A stretch of DNA of 64,000 bases from Streptohalobacillus salinus (GCF_003201605.1 NZ_QJJR01000012.1:1-64000); one strand, 5' to 3'. Shown: positions 46,309 to 59,689, numbered from the stretch's first letter. The notes: generated by a model not told the origin, from the letters alone. Program-made: numbers and translations.

Positions 46309-47508
46309 TTACTCTAATATCGTTACCTTAATTTGTCGCCGACCAAATCGTTTAGCCTCTGCAATACTCCGCATATGCAAGTCAATTTTGTTTCCTTTGA
46401 TTGCACCACCTGTATCTCTTGCAACCGCATAGCCATAACCTTCAACATATACACGCGTCCCTAATGGAATGACACGCGGATCTACCGCCACAACACCATC
46501 TGGATTTGCCTTCACATTATATCCTGTTGCCGTACGGCCACGACCATCACATGTCGCACAGTTCCAGTTATATGCTGTTGCATTCATTGAAATCGTTGTT
46601 CCACCCGCTGGGGCTGAGCTTGACCCACGCGAGACTGTCGGCTGTGCTACTTTGGTACCGACTGCGACTACCCGCGATTCAGCTTCTTTTTTCACGTTTT
46701 CTTCTATTAATTCACGTGAGACTTCCTCACCATTTTCAATGACAACTTTATAGTGTTTTTCAACTAAACCTGTCGACCCTGATTCAATAACTTGTTCTTT
46801 TCCTTTGCTAATAGAACCATCATTACGACGAACGGTTGAATACTGAACATCCTCTTCTACAATGTCCGTTACTTCTTCGACGCGCGTAATAGCTACTGTT
46901 GTTTGATCTGTTAAAGCTTTTGTTTCACTTGGTTCAACCCGATCTAATTCGTCGAGTGTAATGTCCTCTGCTGCTAACAACTCTTCAACTGTATCAACAG
47001 TTGTATACAACGTTTCTGCCTCATTGGTACCGTCTGTCAAGGTAACTTCAACGGCACGGTCTAACTCAATTTCGAGTCCCGCTTCGATATCCGTTTGTTT
47101 ACTTGGTGTTAATGCATCATGTTCACCAACGGCTACATTAACCTCTTGTAAAAATTCAGCTACGGTGTCTTCCGTAGTCATGTAACTTTCACTGGTCTCA
47201 CCATCTGTAACAATGACTTCTTGTGCCTTTTTATACTCAAGTGCCATATCTTTTTCAATTGGTGCATCTAATTCATGTGAGAGGTAATCATCCTCAGTCA
47301 CTTCTATCTCTAATTCAGTTAGTAAAGCATCAACTGTCTCTGCACGTGTAACAACCACTTCTGTTTCATTATTGTGGGTGAATTCAACCTCAGCTTTCGT
47401 TACCTCAAGCGCTATGAATCCAACGACAAACAATAATGCGACGATTGTCACGATAGGCATGATGACTTTGTGTTTAAGTACCGGCATTAGCTTCGACTTA
47501 ATATTCAT
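46309..47508 (-). CDS. yabE: Cell-wall protein with DUF348 repeats, G5 and 3D domain (YabE/RpfB-like)
   Basis: A 399-aa exported protein expected to act on peptidoglycan, related to resuscitation-promoting factor-type autolysins. A transmembrane or signal segment lies at 15-35. Three DUF348 repeats (each with a TVxxLL motif: TVDALLTELEI, TVAEFLQEVNV, TVEELLAAEDI) are followed by a G5 domain (about 225-300) and a C-terminal 3D domain (about 320-399) with conserved aspartates in VVAVDPRVIPLGTRVYVEG, ARDTGGAIKG and KIDLHM. The ATG at 47508 has AAAAGGAGG upstream. It lies between tatD and rnmV. Confidence 0.93.
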   Translation of the reverse strand: MNIKSKLMPVLKHKVIMPIVTIVALLFVVGFIALEVTKAEVEFTHNNETEVVVTRAETVDALLTELEIEVTEDDYLSHELDAPIEKDMALEYKKAQEVIVTDGETSESYMTTEDTVAEFLQEVNVAVGEHDALTPSKQTDIEAGLEIELDRAVEVTLTDGTNEAETLYTTVDTVEELLAAEDITLDELDRVEPSETKALTDQTTVAITRVEEVTDIVEEDVQYSTVRRNDGSISKGKEQVIESGSTGLVEKHYKVVIENGEEVSRELIEENVKKEAESRVVAVGTKVAQPTVSRGSSSAPAGGTTISMNATAYNWNCATCDGRGRTATGYNVKANPDGVVAVDPRVIPLGTRVYVEGYGYAVARDTGGAIKGNKIDLHMRSIAEAKRFGRRQIKVTILE

Positions 47509-47723
47509 ACGTATTGCCTCCTTTTGACTTGCGTTTGTATTATAGCTGGTCAAAAAGGAGGTGTCAAACCAACGAAAAGCGTTTATGACACGAAGAAACA
47601 CATGTATACCAAGGGTTTACGGTCAATAAAGTGTCTATATCTCAAATGCATTAAGAAAAGGTTACAAAACACCCTTTTCGTTACACAACGGTAACATTCC
47701 CTAATAACTAGTAGAAAAGGAAA

Positions 47724-48494
47724 TTAACCTTGTAGCTTAAATAGACGTTGTGCGTTCGTGGTTGTTTCCGCTTCAATTGTTTCAATCGACACTTCTCTTA
47801 AGGCTGCAATCGCCTCAGCAACTAAGCGGACATAGGTCGGTTCATTGCGTTTCCCGCGATGCGGATGTGGTGCTAAAAACGGACAATCCGTCTCAATTAA
47901 TAAACGATCACTTGGAACAATTTTCGCCACTTCTTTCGGTGCTTTCGCATTTTTAAAGGTAACCGGTCCACCGAGTGAAATATAGAAATTCATTTCTAGC
48001 GCTTGAGATACCTGTTCAACCTCCCCGCTATAACAATGTAAAACACCGCCGACTTCACTTGCCTTTTCTTCTTGCAAGATTGCCAGCACATCTTCAGTTG
48101 CTTCGCGATTATGAATAATAACTGGTAAATTTACTTTTTTAGCTAAAGCGATTTGTTTTCTAAACACTTCTTTTTGAACATCATGCGGTGATTTATCCCA
48201 GTGATAATCTAAGCCCATCTCGCCTAAAGCGACAACTTTTTCGTGTTGACTCAGTTCTTCTAACCAACGCAAGTCTTCATCAGTAAAGTCAATCGCATCA
48301 ACAGGATGCCAACCAACTGCTGCATAGATAAATGGGTACTTTTCAACGAGAGCCATCGCCGCTGTTATTGTTTCGTGATCAAAACCGACCACCACCATTC
48401 TCTCTACACCATTTGCTCGTGCACGCTTAATTACTTCTTCTTGATCCTCTTTAAATTGGTCAACATTTAAATGAACATGTGTATCAAATAACAT
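47724..48494 (-). CDS. tatD: TatD-family metal-dependent DNase/hydrolase (YabD)
   Basis: A 256-aa TIM-barrel hydrolase. Metal ligands: FDTHVHLN at residues 3-10, GEMGLDYHW near 90, PVIIHNREA, LHCYSG and ETDCPFLAPHPHRGKRNEP near 205. It may act in DNA repair or RNA turnover. It follows metG as in B. subtilis. Confidence 0.94.
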   Translation of the reverse strand: MLFDTHVHLNVDQFKEDQEEVIKRARANGVERMVVVGFDHETITAAMALVEKYPFIYAAVGWHPVDAIDFTDEDLRWLEELSQHEKVVALGEMGLDYHWDKSPHDVQKEVFRKQIALAKKVNLPVIIHNREATEDVLAILQEEKASEVGGVLHCYSGEVEQVSQALEMNFYISLGGPVTFKNAKAPKEVAKIVPSDRLLIETDCPFLAPHPHRGKRNEPTYVRLVAEAIAALREVSIETIEAETTTNAQRLFKLQG

Positions 48495-48548
48495 GGTTGC
48501 TTCCTCCTTCTATCGCGTAAATATATTTATTCATCGCAACGCACTTAC

Positions 48549-48590
48549 AAAAAAAACCAAACGAAACGGTTCCGCTTGGTTTTTTTGATT
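48549..48590 (-). terminator. Terminator of metG
   Basis: AAACCAAGCGGAACC and GTTTCGTTTGGTTT pair with small interior mismatches; both flanks are A or T runs, so it may work in both directions. Confidence 0.85.
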
Positions 48591-48599
48591 TAAGCTTTA

Positions 48600-50946
<2,347 letters not shown>

Positions 50947-51225
50947 ATGAAATCAACAGGTATTGTTCGTAAAGTAGACGAGTTAGGCCGTGTCGTTATT
51001 CCTATCGAATTACGTCGCACATTAAGCATCGCTGAAAAGGATGCATTAGAAATTTATGTCGATGATGAGCGTATCATTCTTCAAAAATATAAGCCAAGCA
51101 TGACGTGTCAAGTTACTGGTGAAATTTCTGATGATAACTTATCACTTGCTGACGGCAAATTGATTCTTTCTCCAGAGGGCGCTAAAGCACTTATGGATGA
51201 AATTAATCAATCATTAGACAAATAA
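50947..51225 (+). CDS. abrB: Transition-state regulator AbrB
   Basis: A 92-aa global DNA-binding regulator. The N-terminal swapped-hairpin DNA-binding domain reads KSTGIVRKVDELGRVVIPIE at residues 2-21 followed by LRRTLSI, and is almost identical to B. subtilis AbrB. The C-terminal part contains SPEGAKALMDEI. The ATG at 50947 has AAAGGGGAG upstream. It is the only plus-strand gene in this conserved block, as in B. subtilis. Confidence 0.96.
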   Translation: MKSTGIVRKVDELGRVVIPIELRRTLSIAEKDALEIYVDDERIILQKYKPSMTCQVTGEISDDNLSLADGKLILSPEGAKALMDEINQSLDK

Positions 51226-51240
51226 GAACGATTCCAGGAA

Positions 51241-51277
51241 AGAGCAGTCCAAATTAGGGTGGACTGCTCTTTTTTTA
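51241..51277 (+). terminator. Terminator of abrB
   Basis: AGAGCAGTCC / GGACTGCTCT perfect 10-bp stem followed by seven T. Confidence 0.95.
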
Positions 51278-51400
51278 TGTTTTTTATTAAACGTAGCGCT
51301 TGTTTTTCTGCTTCACGGCCGCAGTTTCCTGAAAGATAGACCCATTTAACAGCACACCGTTGGCATAAATAACCGTTTGCATGAGTTTGCAGACATCTCG

Positions 51401-52273
51401 TTAGCCCTCAACATGATACGCTTGATAAACATCACGCTTTTTCATTTGTCGATCGTCACTCACTTGCTTGATAGCCTCTTTTGGTTTAAAGCTTTCTTCA
51501 TTAATATAATGATCCACGTGTTCAATTAGTGTTAAACCTAACCACCATTGATCCACATTATTATCTTCTTCGCTTCCTTGTTCAATCACGATGCAACATT
51601 CGCCTTTAATCACCGTCGACTCTGCCCAACCTAATACATCCGTGACTGGACCGCGAATGTACTCCTCAAATCGTTTCGTTAGTTCCCGTGCCACAGCTAC
51701 CTGTCTATCACCTAGATGCTTTTCAATCAGCCATAGTGTTTGTTTCAAGCGGTGCGGTGACTCATAAAGAATCATCGTTGCTTTCTGACGTTTTAATTCC
51801 TCAAAGGCCTGTTCAATGGCCTTGTTTTTCCGCGGTAAAAAACCATAGAAATAAAAATGATCTGTGTTAAGTCCTGAACCAACTAGCGCGCAAATCGCAG
51901 CATTTGCACCTGGTAACACAATCACATGAATCTCTTTTTCAATCGCTTCTTTTATTAACAGTTGACCTGGGTCCGAAATGCCAGGCATTCCCGCATCACT
52001 CACAAGCGCTAAATCTTCCCCTGCTTCTAGGCGTTCTAAGAAGTAAAGACGTGTCCGTTCGTCACTATGTTCATGAAAACTTTTTAACGGTTGCTGAATC
52101 TCAAAATGATTCAGCAATTTTCTTGTATTGCGTGTATCTTCAGCTAAGATAAGATCAACTGCCTTAAGCGTATTAATCGCACGAATCGTAATATCTTCTA
52201 AATTTCCAATCGGTGTTGGCACGATATAAAGATAGCCTTTAGCTGAAGTTTCATAACTTTTCTGTTGATGCAT
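51401..52273 (-). CDS. rsmI: 16S rRNA (cytidine1402-2'-O)-methyltransferase
   Basis: Methylates the ribose of C1402 in the decoding centre of 16S rRNA. The protein is 290 aa, tetrapyrrole-methylase fold: YIVPTPIGNLEDIT near residue 15, LAEDTRNTRKLLNHF, SDAGMPGISDPG and LPGANAAICAL. The ATG at 52273 has GGGGGA upstream and lies 23 nt inside the yazA gene. Known as yabC in B. subtilis. Confidence 0.95.
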   Translation of the reverse strand: MHQQKSYETSAKGYLYIVPTPIGNLEDITIRAINTLKAVDLILAEDTRNTRKLLNHFEIQQPLKSFHEHSDERTRLYFLERLEAGEDLALVSDAGMPGISDPGQLLIKEAIEKEIHVIVLPGANAAICALVGSGLNTDHFYFYGFLPRKNKAIEQAFEELKRQKATMILYESPHRLKQTLWLIEKHLGDRQVAVARELTKRFEEYIRGPVTDVLGWAESTVIKGECCIVIEQGSEEDNNVDQWWLGLTLIEHVDHYINEESFKPKEAIKQVSDDRQMKKRDVYQAYHVEG

Positions 52274-52532
52274 CTGGTTTCCCCCGCTCTTCAATGAGTT
52301 TTAATTTATCTGATCGTGATAATTGTTTAATCCGATACTCTTCACGCATCGCAGCTTCTTTCGTCTCGAAAACTTGAACAAATACCAAAGTCAATGGTCC
52401 GCGTCCACGCGTATATTTTGCGCCCTTACCTGCGCTGTGCATTTTTAAACGATGGTTAAGTCGGTTCGTATAGCCGGTATATAACGAACCATCTCGGCAA
52501 GCCAACATATAAACCACATGTTTAGTAGACAA
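52251..52532 (-). CDS. yazA: GIY-YIG nuclease-domain protein (YazA)
   Basis: A 93-aa protein with a single GIY-YIG domain: VYMLACRDGSLYTGYTNRLNHRL at residues 7-29 holds the two tyrosine motifs, followed by HSAGKGAKYTRGRGP and EEYRIKQL. Family members are related to SLX1; the physiological role in Bacillales is unknown. It overlaps both neighbours, so it is made with yabB and rsmI. Confidence 0.92.
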   Translation of the reverse strand: MSTKHVVYMLACRDGSLYTGYTNRLNHRLKMHSAGKGAKYTRGRGPLTLVFVQVFETKEAAMREEYRIKQLSRSDKLKLIEERGKPDASTEKL

Positions 52533-53256
52533 TGGCTTTCATCGCCTTTGAATATTCGCCCGCTTCATCAAACACGTAAAAAGGAGGCAGCAAATGAACA
52601 TCACTCTTGCCATCACGCACAGCTTCAATCAGCAGTATATTTGCTTCCTTGCCCTCTTTTGGATACACAAATTGAATGCGTTTCGGTTCCAATTTATAGT
52701 GACGCAGCAAATAAATAATATCAACGAAACGATTCGGACGATGCACCATAACGAATTTTCCCCCGGACTTAACTAGACGACTTGACGTTTCGATCACTTC
52801 TTCTAAATTTGTCATCACTTCATGACGAGCAATCGTTAAGTATTCATTCTTATTATGATGATTCACATGCGGTGTATCAAAATAAGGAGGATTCACCGTG
52901 ACCAAGTCAAATTTATCATTGCCGAATCGATGTGGCATCTGTTTTAAATCATCATGAATCAACTCGATTTGACCTTCCTTTTTATTTAATGCCACGCTAC
53001 GCTTCGCCATATCAATCAACCGGGCTTGAATTTCGACTGCTTTAATCGGTACAGGCGTATATTTACTCATTAATAAAGGGACGACACCGTTTCCTGTACA
53101 TAAATCGAGTATTTTTCCGCGTTTTTTCGGGAGGCGGGCAAAATTCGCTAACAGTACAGCATCAATCGAGTAAGAAAAGACACTGGGACTCTGAATAATC
53201 TGCATCGATTGGTCGGTATATAAATAATCAATTCGTTCATCACCTTGTAAGCTCAC
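52522..53256 (-). CDS. yabB: tRNA1(Val) adenine-N6-methyltransferase-like protein (YabB)
   Basis: A 244-aa SAM-dependent methyltransferase related to E. coli TrmN6, which modifies A37 of tRNA-Val. SAM motif: ILDLCTGNGVVPLLM; catalytic motif IV: VTVNPPYFDTP (N-P-P-Y). I prefer the GTG at 53256 (AGAGGTG 5 nt upstream), since it gives the family start M-V-S-L with DERIDYL; an upstream frame to 53298 has no good ribosome-binding site. Substrate by homology only. Confidence 0.9.
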   Translation of the reverse strand: MSLQGDERIDYLYTDQSMQIIQSPSVFSYSIDAVLLANFARLPKKRGKILDLCTGNGVVPLLMSKYTPVPIKAVEIQARLIDMAKRSVALNKKEGQIELIHDDLKQMPHRFGNDKFDLVTVNPPYFDTPHVNHHNKNEYLTIARHEVMTNLEEVIETSSRLVKSGGKFVMVHRPNRFVDIIYLLRHYKLEPKRIQFVYPKEGKEANILLIEAVRDGKSDVHLLPPFYVFDEAGEYSKAMKAIVY

Positions 53257-53326
53257 ACGTTCACCTCTTTGCATGAAAAAACTGTTCATAAGATTCAATT
53301 GAATGCTTAGTGAACAGCTTTTAAAT

Positions 53327-53683
53327 TTATTTTGTCTTGTTTAAGAATGACAGACAAAATAGGCAATCTTCATCTTGTCTTGGGCTTCCGAAATGAACAT
53401 TACAAATATGAAAGCCTTCTTCGTATAATCGCGCTAAATTGTCATAGCCCTCACCAATCGGGTCATGTTCATTCACCTGATCAACATTATCTTGATGGAT
53501 TGTTTTTTCTTGTTCTACACTTTGATCAAGACGTTGACGTAGGTGATGGTTTTCATGAGCTAAACGATGATTTTCTTCTAAAACTTCACTTAAATGTGAT
53601 TTTAAATCACCGAGTTGTCGGTAGAGTTGACCGATTTGTTCTTCCATATCGGAAACTTGTTCGAACACTTCTTTTTTATTCAT
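53327..53683 (-). CDS. yabA: Replication initiation control protein YabA
   Basis: A 118-aa protein that links DnaA to DnaN and prevents over-initiation. Residues 1-60 form a tetramerising coiled coil ([21 protein letters not shown], with Leu heptads). The C-terminal zinc domain has HICNVHFG and CLFCLSFL, giving the H-x-C...C-x-x-C ligands. The ATG at 53683 gives MNKKE as in B. subtilis; two upstream ATG/GTG codons lie within the ribosome-binding site. Confidence 0.95.
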   Translation of the reverse strand: MNKKEVFEQVSDMEEQIGQLYRQLGDLKSHLSEVLEENHRLAHENHHLRQRLDQSVEQEKTIHQDNVDQVNEHDPIGEGYDNLARLYEEGFHICNVHFGSPRQDEDCLFCLSFLNKTK

Positions 53684-53717
53684 GTTCATCTCACCTACCA
53701 CCTCATCATTCTGCGGT

Positions 53718-54533
53718 TTATACTTTTAATACACCTGCTTCAATTAGTTCGTCCAGGGTATACTCAATCACACGTTCCTCTTCTTTAAGGTTAATTTTAA
53801 TGACCCGTTCGAGGATGTTTAAACCAACGACACGACCCGCTCCGTGAGGTGTGTTGATCTTTTGGCCAAGGTCAGGTAATTGCTTTTTCGCTTCCTCATA
53901 TGCATCATTTTCATATTTTAAACAGCACATGAGACGACCGCATAGACCTGAGATTTTCGCCGGGTTCAGTGATAAGTTTTGATCTTTCGCCATCTTAATC
54001 GATACCGGTTCAAAATCACCAAGGAACGTTGAACAGCAAAGCATTCGTCCACAAGGACCAATACCTCCTAATAATTTCGCTTCATCTCTTACCCCAATTT
54101 GCCGCAATTCAATGCGTGTTCGGAAAATTGATGCTAAATCTTTTACTAAATCCCTAAAATCGACACGACCATCCGCGGTAAAGTAGAAAATAACTTTATT
54201 TCGATCAAAGGTATATTCGACATCGACGAGATTCATCTCGAGCTTATGTGTCGTAATTTTTTTCTCACACGTTTCAAATGCTTTTTTCGCATTTTCTTTG
54301 TTCTCAAGAACGGTATGTTTGTCTTTATCGGTTGCCAATCGCATGACTTTCTTAAGTGGCAAGACGACATCTTCTTCGTCGACTTGTTTTTTAGCGATTA
54401 CCACTTTACCAAACTCAATACCACGTGCTGTTTCGACGATGACATAATCATCTAATTTAATCGTAAACCCATCTGGGTTAAAATAATAGATCTTACCCGC
54501 TTTCTTAAAGCGCACTCCAATTACTTCTACCAT
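53718..54533 (-). CDS. ricT: RicT (YaaT), PSP1-domain component of the Y-complex
   Basis: A 271-aa protein which with RicA and RicF forms a Fe-S-containing complex that promotes RNase Y cleavage. The PSP1 domain covers residues ~60-145. The cysteine-rich stretch [17 protein letters not shown] and [13 protein letters not shown] (about 155-200) supplies the cluster ligands. It is encoded 6 nt after holB. Confidence 0.94.
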   Translation of the reverse strand: MVEVIGVRFKKAGKIYYFNPDGFTIKLDDYVIVETARGIEFGKVVIAKKQVDEEDVVLPLKKVMRLATDKDKHTVLENKENAKKAFETCEKKITTHKLEMNLVDVEYTFDRNKVIFYFTADGRVDFRDLVKDLASIFRTRIELRQIGVRDEAKLLGGIGPCGRMLCCSTFLGDFEPVSIKMAKDQNLSLNPAKISGLCGRLMCCLKYENDAYEEAKKQLPDLGQKINTPHGAGRVVGLNILERVIKINLKEEERVIEYTLDELIEAGVLKV

Positions 54534-54539
54534 CTATTT

Positions 54540-55526
54540 TCACCTCTGCATCTGCAGTGTTAGTTGCTCCATCACTAGCGTTGGATGTACATTCTGATCA
54601 AGTTTACGCACCGCGTGCGTGATTGTTTCTAAAATGGTTGTTAGCTGTTGTTTCGTATATCTAAATGCTTGTTGCTCCAATTGCTCTTTATAATCAAGCA
54701 TCACAAGGGATGCATTATCTTCTATTTGGATATAGATTAAATCCTTAAACCAGTGGAGTAATAAATTTAATCCGATTTTTAATTGTTCTCGATCTTTAAA
54801 ATGTTCCATCCATTGCTTTTCCACGAAAAACAAACTTTCATTTGAACGTGAATGAAGCATACTTACCAATTGTACCATTAATTTTCGCGCATCTGCAAAC
54901 CAAGTATCTTGATCCAATGCTTTTGCTTGTTCTAACTGTGGCGCGATTGCTTGAAAAAGACGTGCATTGTGTGGACTTATTCCTTCATTTATTAACGCTG
55001 CTTCTAATGCTTTTGGACTTAGTGGGCGCAAAGCCAACAGTTGACACCTCGAGCGAATCGTATCAAGCAGACGGTATTGATTATCAGTCAATAAAATGGC
55101 TGTTGTTTCCCGACTCGGTTCTTCTAAAAATTTTAACAGCCGGTTCGCTGCATTGGTCGTCATCTTATCACTATTTTCAATCACATAGACTTTTTTATTT
55201 GATTCTAAACCTTGATAGGTGAATTCCCGTTGCAAGTCTTGGATTTGTTCTTTTTTGATTGAGGCACCCTCAGGTTTAAGCCAGTGTAAATCGGGATGAT
55301 TGCCGGATTCAACCCGTCGACAATCGGTACATGTTTTGCATGGCTCTGCCCCGTGTGGTGACTTACAAAAGATACGCATCGCCAAATGAAGGGCAATGGC
55401 TTGTTTGCCTGTTCCCGGATCACCATGTAAGAGGTAAGCATGCGCCATACGATCATCTTTAATCATCCGTTCAATCATCTTCATGACAACCGGTTGGTCT
55501 TCCTTTAAACTTGTCCATGTTTTCAT
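54540..55526 (-). CDS. holB: DNA polymerase III delta-prime subunit
   Basis: Clamp-loader subunit of 328 aa. The AAA+ domain shows HGDPGTGKQAIA (modified Walker A), the zinc motif C-KTCTDCRRVESGNHPD and FLEEPSRETTAILLT. The ATG at 55526 has AAGGGTG upstream. It sits between yaaR and ricT as in B. subtilis. Confidence 0.94.
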   Translation of the reverse strand: MKTWTSLKEDQPVVMKMIERMIKDDRMAHAYLLHGDPGTGKQAIALHLAMRIFCKSPHGAEPCKTCTDCRRVESGNHPDLHWLKPEGASIKKEQIQDLQREFTYQGLESNKKVYVIENSDKMTTNAANRLLKFLEEPSRETTAILLTDNQYRLLDTIRSRCQLLALRPLSPKALEAALINEGISPHNARLFQAIAPQLEQAKALDQDTWFADARKLMVQLVSMLHSRSNESLFFVEKQWMEHFKDREQLKIGLNLLLHWFKDLIYIQIEDNASLVMLDYKEQLEQQAFRYTKQQLTTILETITHAVRKLDQNVHPTLVMEQLTLQMQR

Positions 55527-55633
55527 TGCTGACACCCTTATCTTTGCCTGTTAAAAAAGAGTGTGCATTTATGTCTGCTGCCCACTCTCTTTCTCATTAT
55601 TTTAGCATAGTTCATCACCAAATGGCGATGAAC

Positions 55634-56074
55634 TCACGAATAAAGATTAATTAATAATCCCTTGATTTCGCCAATTAGGCTCAGTAAATCAATCGAACGC
55701 TCTTCATCAGCTAAAATAGCTTCTGTTAAATCTACTAGCTTATCATCAATCGTCTTAACCAATGTTAATTTACGATTGCTACCGGTCGTGTTAAAGCTAT
55801 GGCTGTGACTCAAACCTAAGCCGAAATCGACGGTTTCTTTCACAAAGTCTTTCACCATGCGCTTGTATTTGGCCAGCTCGCGAATGGTGCGATAGCGCAC
55901 CACTTTATCGCCCTGTTTTTGAATGTTTTCCATTAGCTTTTCTAGCTCATAGCCCTGCATTTTTTGTGCTTGGGTTTGCACCATTTTTTGAAAATCAATG
56001 CCCTGACGTTGGCCCGTCTGTTGGACTAATTTACTTTGATCAATCTGTGCCCGGATATCTTTATTAATTTTCAT
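55634..56074 (-). CDS. yaaR: YaaR family protein (DUF327)
   Basis: A 146-aa, mostly helical protein of unknown function. Conserved family parts are RIRELAKYKRMVKDFVKETVDFGLGL-like (here YRTIRELAKYKRMVKDFV) and the C-terminal SLIGEIKGLLINLYS. It is conserved between darA and holB in Bacillales. No motif tells its role. Confidence 0.9.
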   Translation of the reverse strand: MKINKDIRAQIDQSKLVQQTGQRQGIDFQKMVQTQAQKMQGYELEKLMENIQKQGDKVVRYRTIRELAKYKRMVKDFVKETVDFGLGLSHSHSFNTTGSNRKLTLVKTIDDKLVDLTEAILADEERSIDLLSLIGEIKGLLINLYS

Positions 56075-56098
56075 TGGCAGTCACTTCCTTAATGAAGG

Positions 56099-57081
<983 letters not shown>

Positions 57082-58512
57082 TTAATTAGCTCCTTTAAAT
57101 ACGAGGATTCCCTCTGTAATATCGTTTTGAATATAACGTTTCTCTAATACCATCTGTTCTACAGCAGCTTTTGCGAGTGCATCAATTGATTCTCCTTTAA
57201 GAATCAATGGGATACCTGGTGGATATGGGACAATTGCTTCTGCCGCCACATAGCCTTCACATTCATTGAGCGCTACACGCATCGTCTCCATTTCCAGCAT
57301 CGCTTGATAAGTATAACAGAGTCTTGTCAGCGGTTTTGTCTTAATTGCTTTATTATTATCTATTGTATCATGTTTAGCAATATTTTTTAATTTTAGATTG
57401 ATATCTTTCATTGCTTCTTTCAATCGATTCATCTCGTTAAAGTACGAAAGGCCATGGACAAATAACAAAACATGTGGTGTCATCATTTCGATATAGATGC
57501 CATGTGAAATCAAAAGATCGTTTATTTGCTTAGTATCGTAACCCGGTTCCACAACTAGCGTCAGCTTGAACGGATCCACTGACGTACTTGGTGCAACCAG
57601 TTCGGTCCCATCTAGTTCAGCTAAAATCGTTCTTACTTGTTCAATCGATTCCAGCACAGCTGTCAGCTGTCTTGATGATAGCTCTTGTAAAAAGTAACGT
57701 GCCAAATCAAGACTCGCCATTAATAAATAGGACGGGCTACTCGACTGTAACATTTGTAAGTAGTGACGCACTCGTGAAGTTTCAATACGCATAGAGCCGA
57801 CATGTAGATACGCAGACATGGTTAAGGCTGGTGCCATTTTGTGTGCGGACTGAACCACGAGATCTGCGCCTAAGTGTAAACTTGAAGCCGGGATGCGTGC
57901 ATCCTCAATGCTGAAATGGACACCATGCGCTTCATCAACTAAGACAATCACATCATGTTGATGGACATAATCAATGATCTTTTTCAAATCGTAAACCGTT
58001 CCGTAATAGTCTGGGTAAGTGAGAAAAATCGCCTTAATGTTTTCTTCTTCGATGACTTTCTTTATTGTAGCAAAAGGGGGATGCGTGTAGCGTTGGCGTT
58101 GGTGATCATACTGTGGTGAAACAAATACAGGTGTCGCTTGACTCAATTCGATTGCATTAATCACCGACTTATGACAATTCTTCTGCACCAAAATCGTATC
58201 GCCCCGCTTAACCGTGCTTAAGATCATCACTAAGTTCCCGACCGTACTACCATTGACTAAAAAATACGTCTCATTGGCACGAAAAAAACGTCTTGCTAGC
58301 TCTTCAGCTTCTTTGATAACACCTGTCGGATGATGTAAATCATCCAAGTCAGGAAGTTCGGTCACATCATAAGTTAATAGAGACTGAAATGCTTCCCAAT
58401 CTGAATGTGGAAGAATCTGTCCGTTCTTATGACCCGGGACATGAAAAGAAACAGGTGCGCGCGCGACAAATGTTTTTAGTTGTTGCCATAGTGGTGCTTT
58501 ATTTGGTGCCAT
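57082..58512 (-). CDS. yaaO: Orn/Lys/Arg decarboxylase-type PLP enzyme (YaaO)
   Basis: A 476-aa PLP-dependent decarboxylase of fold type I. PLP lysine in QSAHKMAPALTMSAYLH near residue 222, with the aspartate in LVDEAHGVHF near 200. The N-terminus FHVPGHKNG is typical of this family. B. subtilis YaaO is the equivalent; its substrate is usually given as lysine or arginine without firm proof. In B. subtilis the region upstream contains csfB, bofA and recR; here an unrelated operon follows. Confidence 0.9.
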   Translation of the reverse strand: MAPNKAPLWQQLKTFVARAPVSFHVPGHKNGQILPHSDWEAFQSLLTYDVTELPDLDDLHHPTGVIKEAEELARRFFRANETYFLVNGSTVGNLVMILSTVKRGDTILVQKNCHKSVINAIELSQATPVFVSPQYDHQRQRYTHPPFATIKKVIEEENIKAIFLTYPDYYGTVYDLKKIIDYVHQHDVIVLVDEAHGVHFSIEDARIPASSLHLGADLVVQSAHKMAPALTMSAYLHVGSMRIETSRVRHYLQMLQSSSPSYLLMASLDLARYFLQELSSRQLTAVLESIEQVRTILAELDGTELVAPSTSVDPFKLTLVVEPGYDTKQINDLLISHGIYIEMMTPHVLLFVHGLSYFNEMNRLKEAMKDINLKLKNIAKHDTIDNNKAIKTKPLTRLCYTYQAMLEMETMRVALNECEGYVAAEAIVPYPPGIPLILKGESIDALAKAAVEQMVLEKRYIQNDITEGILVFKGAN

Positions 58513-58915
58513 GTTCTCCCTCCATTCTCATCAACACCCCCTAATTGATGTCAAGAGGGTCGTCGATCAATTCCAAAATTAGAATCTTTCACTTGGGTCG
58601 TTTTACCGCTAAAGCTCATCGATTAACCTATGCGCCATCGAGCCCCTAACGTGTTCAAGTCTCAATTCAGTGCGCTTCAGGTTATGGTTGCTTTAATTAT
58701 AATTTACTTTACGCTGCTTAGCTACCCATCTTAAAGGAAGACATAAAGAAATAATCGAACCTAAAGCAACGTTGCATCGCGTTAGGTTCGATTCTATCAG
58801 CTCATGTTTAAAAGTTGGTAAAAGCAATGATCCGTATTGGTCACCATAATCGTTTACTACTTGGGTGGGAGCAAAAAAACACCGCTTAGCTTCTATTAAC
58901 TTTTATCTTTTGATG
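58513..58915 (-). other. Intergenic region at the right end of the conserved block
   Basis: 403 bp without a gene. AATCGAACCTAA (58753-58764) and TTAGGTTCGATT (58782-58793) form a perfect 12-bp stem followed on the minus strand by ATTATTTCTTTA, probably the terminator of the VOC-protein operon. The remainder holds the yaaO ribosome-binding site and no remnant of csfB or bofA that I can read. Confidence 0.65.
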
Positions 58916-59689
58916 TTACCTTTTTCGGAAAAGATATTCTCCTGCACCCATTTGTATGCTTTTATTCGCCCCTTGATCTGAATCTATATCCATTACAATT
59001 TTCTTCAGTTGATTGGCTGTTCCTTTTTTAAAGATAAGTGATTGATTACCGATTGCTAATTTTACACATGTTCCATCTTGTTCTATCACGTCAAACCCGA
59101 ATAGCTTACGCCAATGCTGTGCAGATGCTTCTGGGTCAGTAACCTCAAACACACCTTCTGCAATCGTTACTTCTCCTATCGGGTGGTTCAAAGGAATGCC
59201 TGCTTTTTCTCGCTTGCTTTGCCGCTCTTCATCACTATCTTTCCATTGTATTACAAATGGATAAGATAACCCAGAAAAATCACCAGAAATAGTCATCATG
59301 CGCCATTCAATCAAATGTCCTTCCGCGTCAATCCGTTTGCCATCCATAATTGGTGATAACGAAAGATTCGTCTTAGCAAGCTCAGATGCAACCTGGTCAA
59401 TGTCATCTGTTCTTAAAGCCATTCGACTCATCACTTCATATTCTGGTAAATATTTTATTGCATCTTTGACAACATCGTTCGGTGTATCAAGTTGTTCAAT
59501 CAATTGGCGATCTTCGATGCTCAGAAATTCAATGTATGACAAGCCAAAGTAGCTCAACGCATTCCCCGTTCCCCATTGTGTATGTGACCCTCCATGAAAT
59601 GCAACTAATCCATTTTTCTCAAATTGTTGGATGACCTGATCTAAATCATTAACGTAATGAACAATGTGATCCCAATATAATTGTGTCAT
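58916..59689 (-). CDS. Glyoxalase-like (VOC superfamily) protein
   Basis: A 257-aa protein with two VOC-type half-domains. The N-terminal part begins LYWDHIVHYVNDLD, with a possible metal histidine (DHIVHYV) and TGNALSYFGLSYIEFLSIED. The C-terminal part is GEVTIAEGVFEVTDPEASAQHW. This is the glyoxalase_3 type of unknown substrate. The ATG at 59689 has GGAGGG upstream, 13 nt after proC, so the two are cotranscribed. Confidence 0.78.
   Translation of the reverse strand: MTQLYWDHIVHYVNDLDQVIQQFEKNGLVAFHGGSHTQWGTGNALSYFGLSYIEFLSIEDRQLIEQLDTPNDVVKDAIKYLPEYEVMSRMALRTDDIDQVASELAKTNLSLSPIMDGKRIDAEGHLIEWRMMTISGDFSGLSYPFVIQWKDSDEERQSKREKAGIPLNHPIGEVTIAEGVFEVTDPEASAQHWRKLFGFDVIEQDGTCVKLAIGNQSLIFKKGTANQLKKIVMDIDSDQGANKSIQMGAGEYLFRKR

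Noticed and set aside
47509-47723. Riboswitch (c-di-AMP type) upstream of yabE
   Set aside because: Only weak hairpins are present and none of the conserved riboswitch core sequences could be found.
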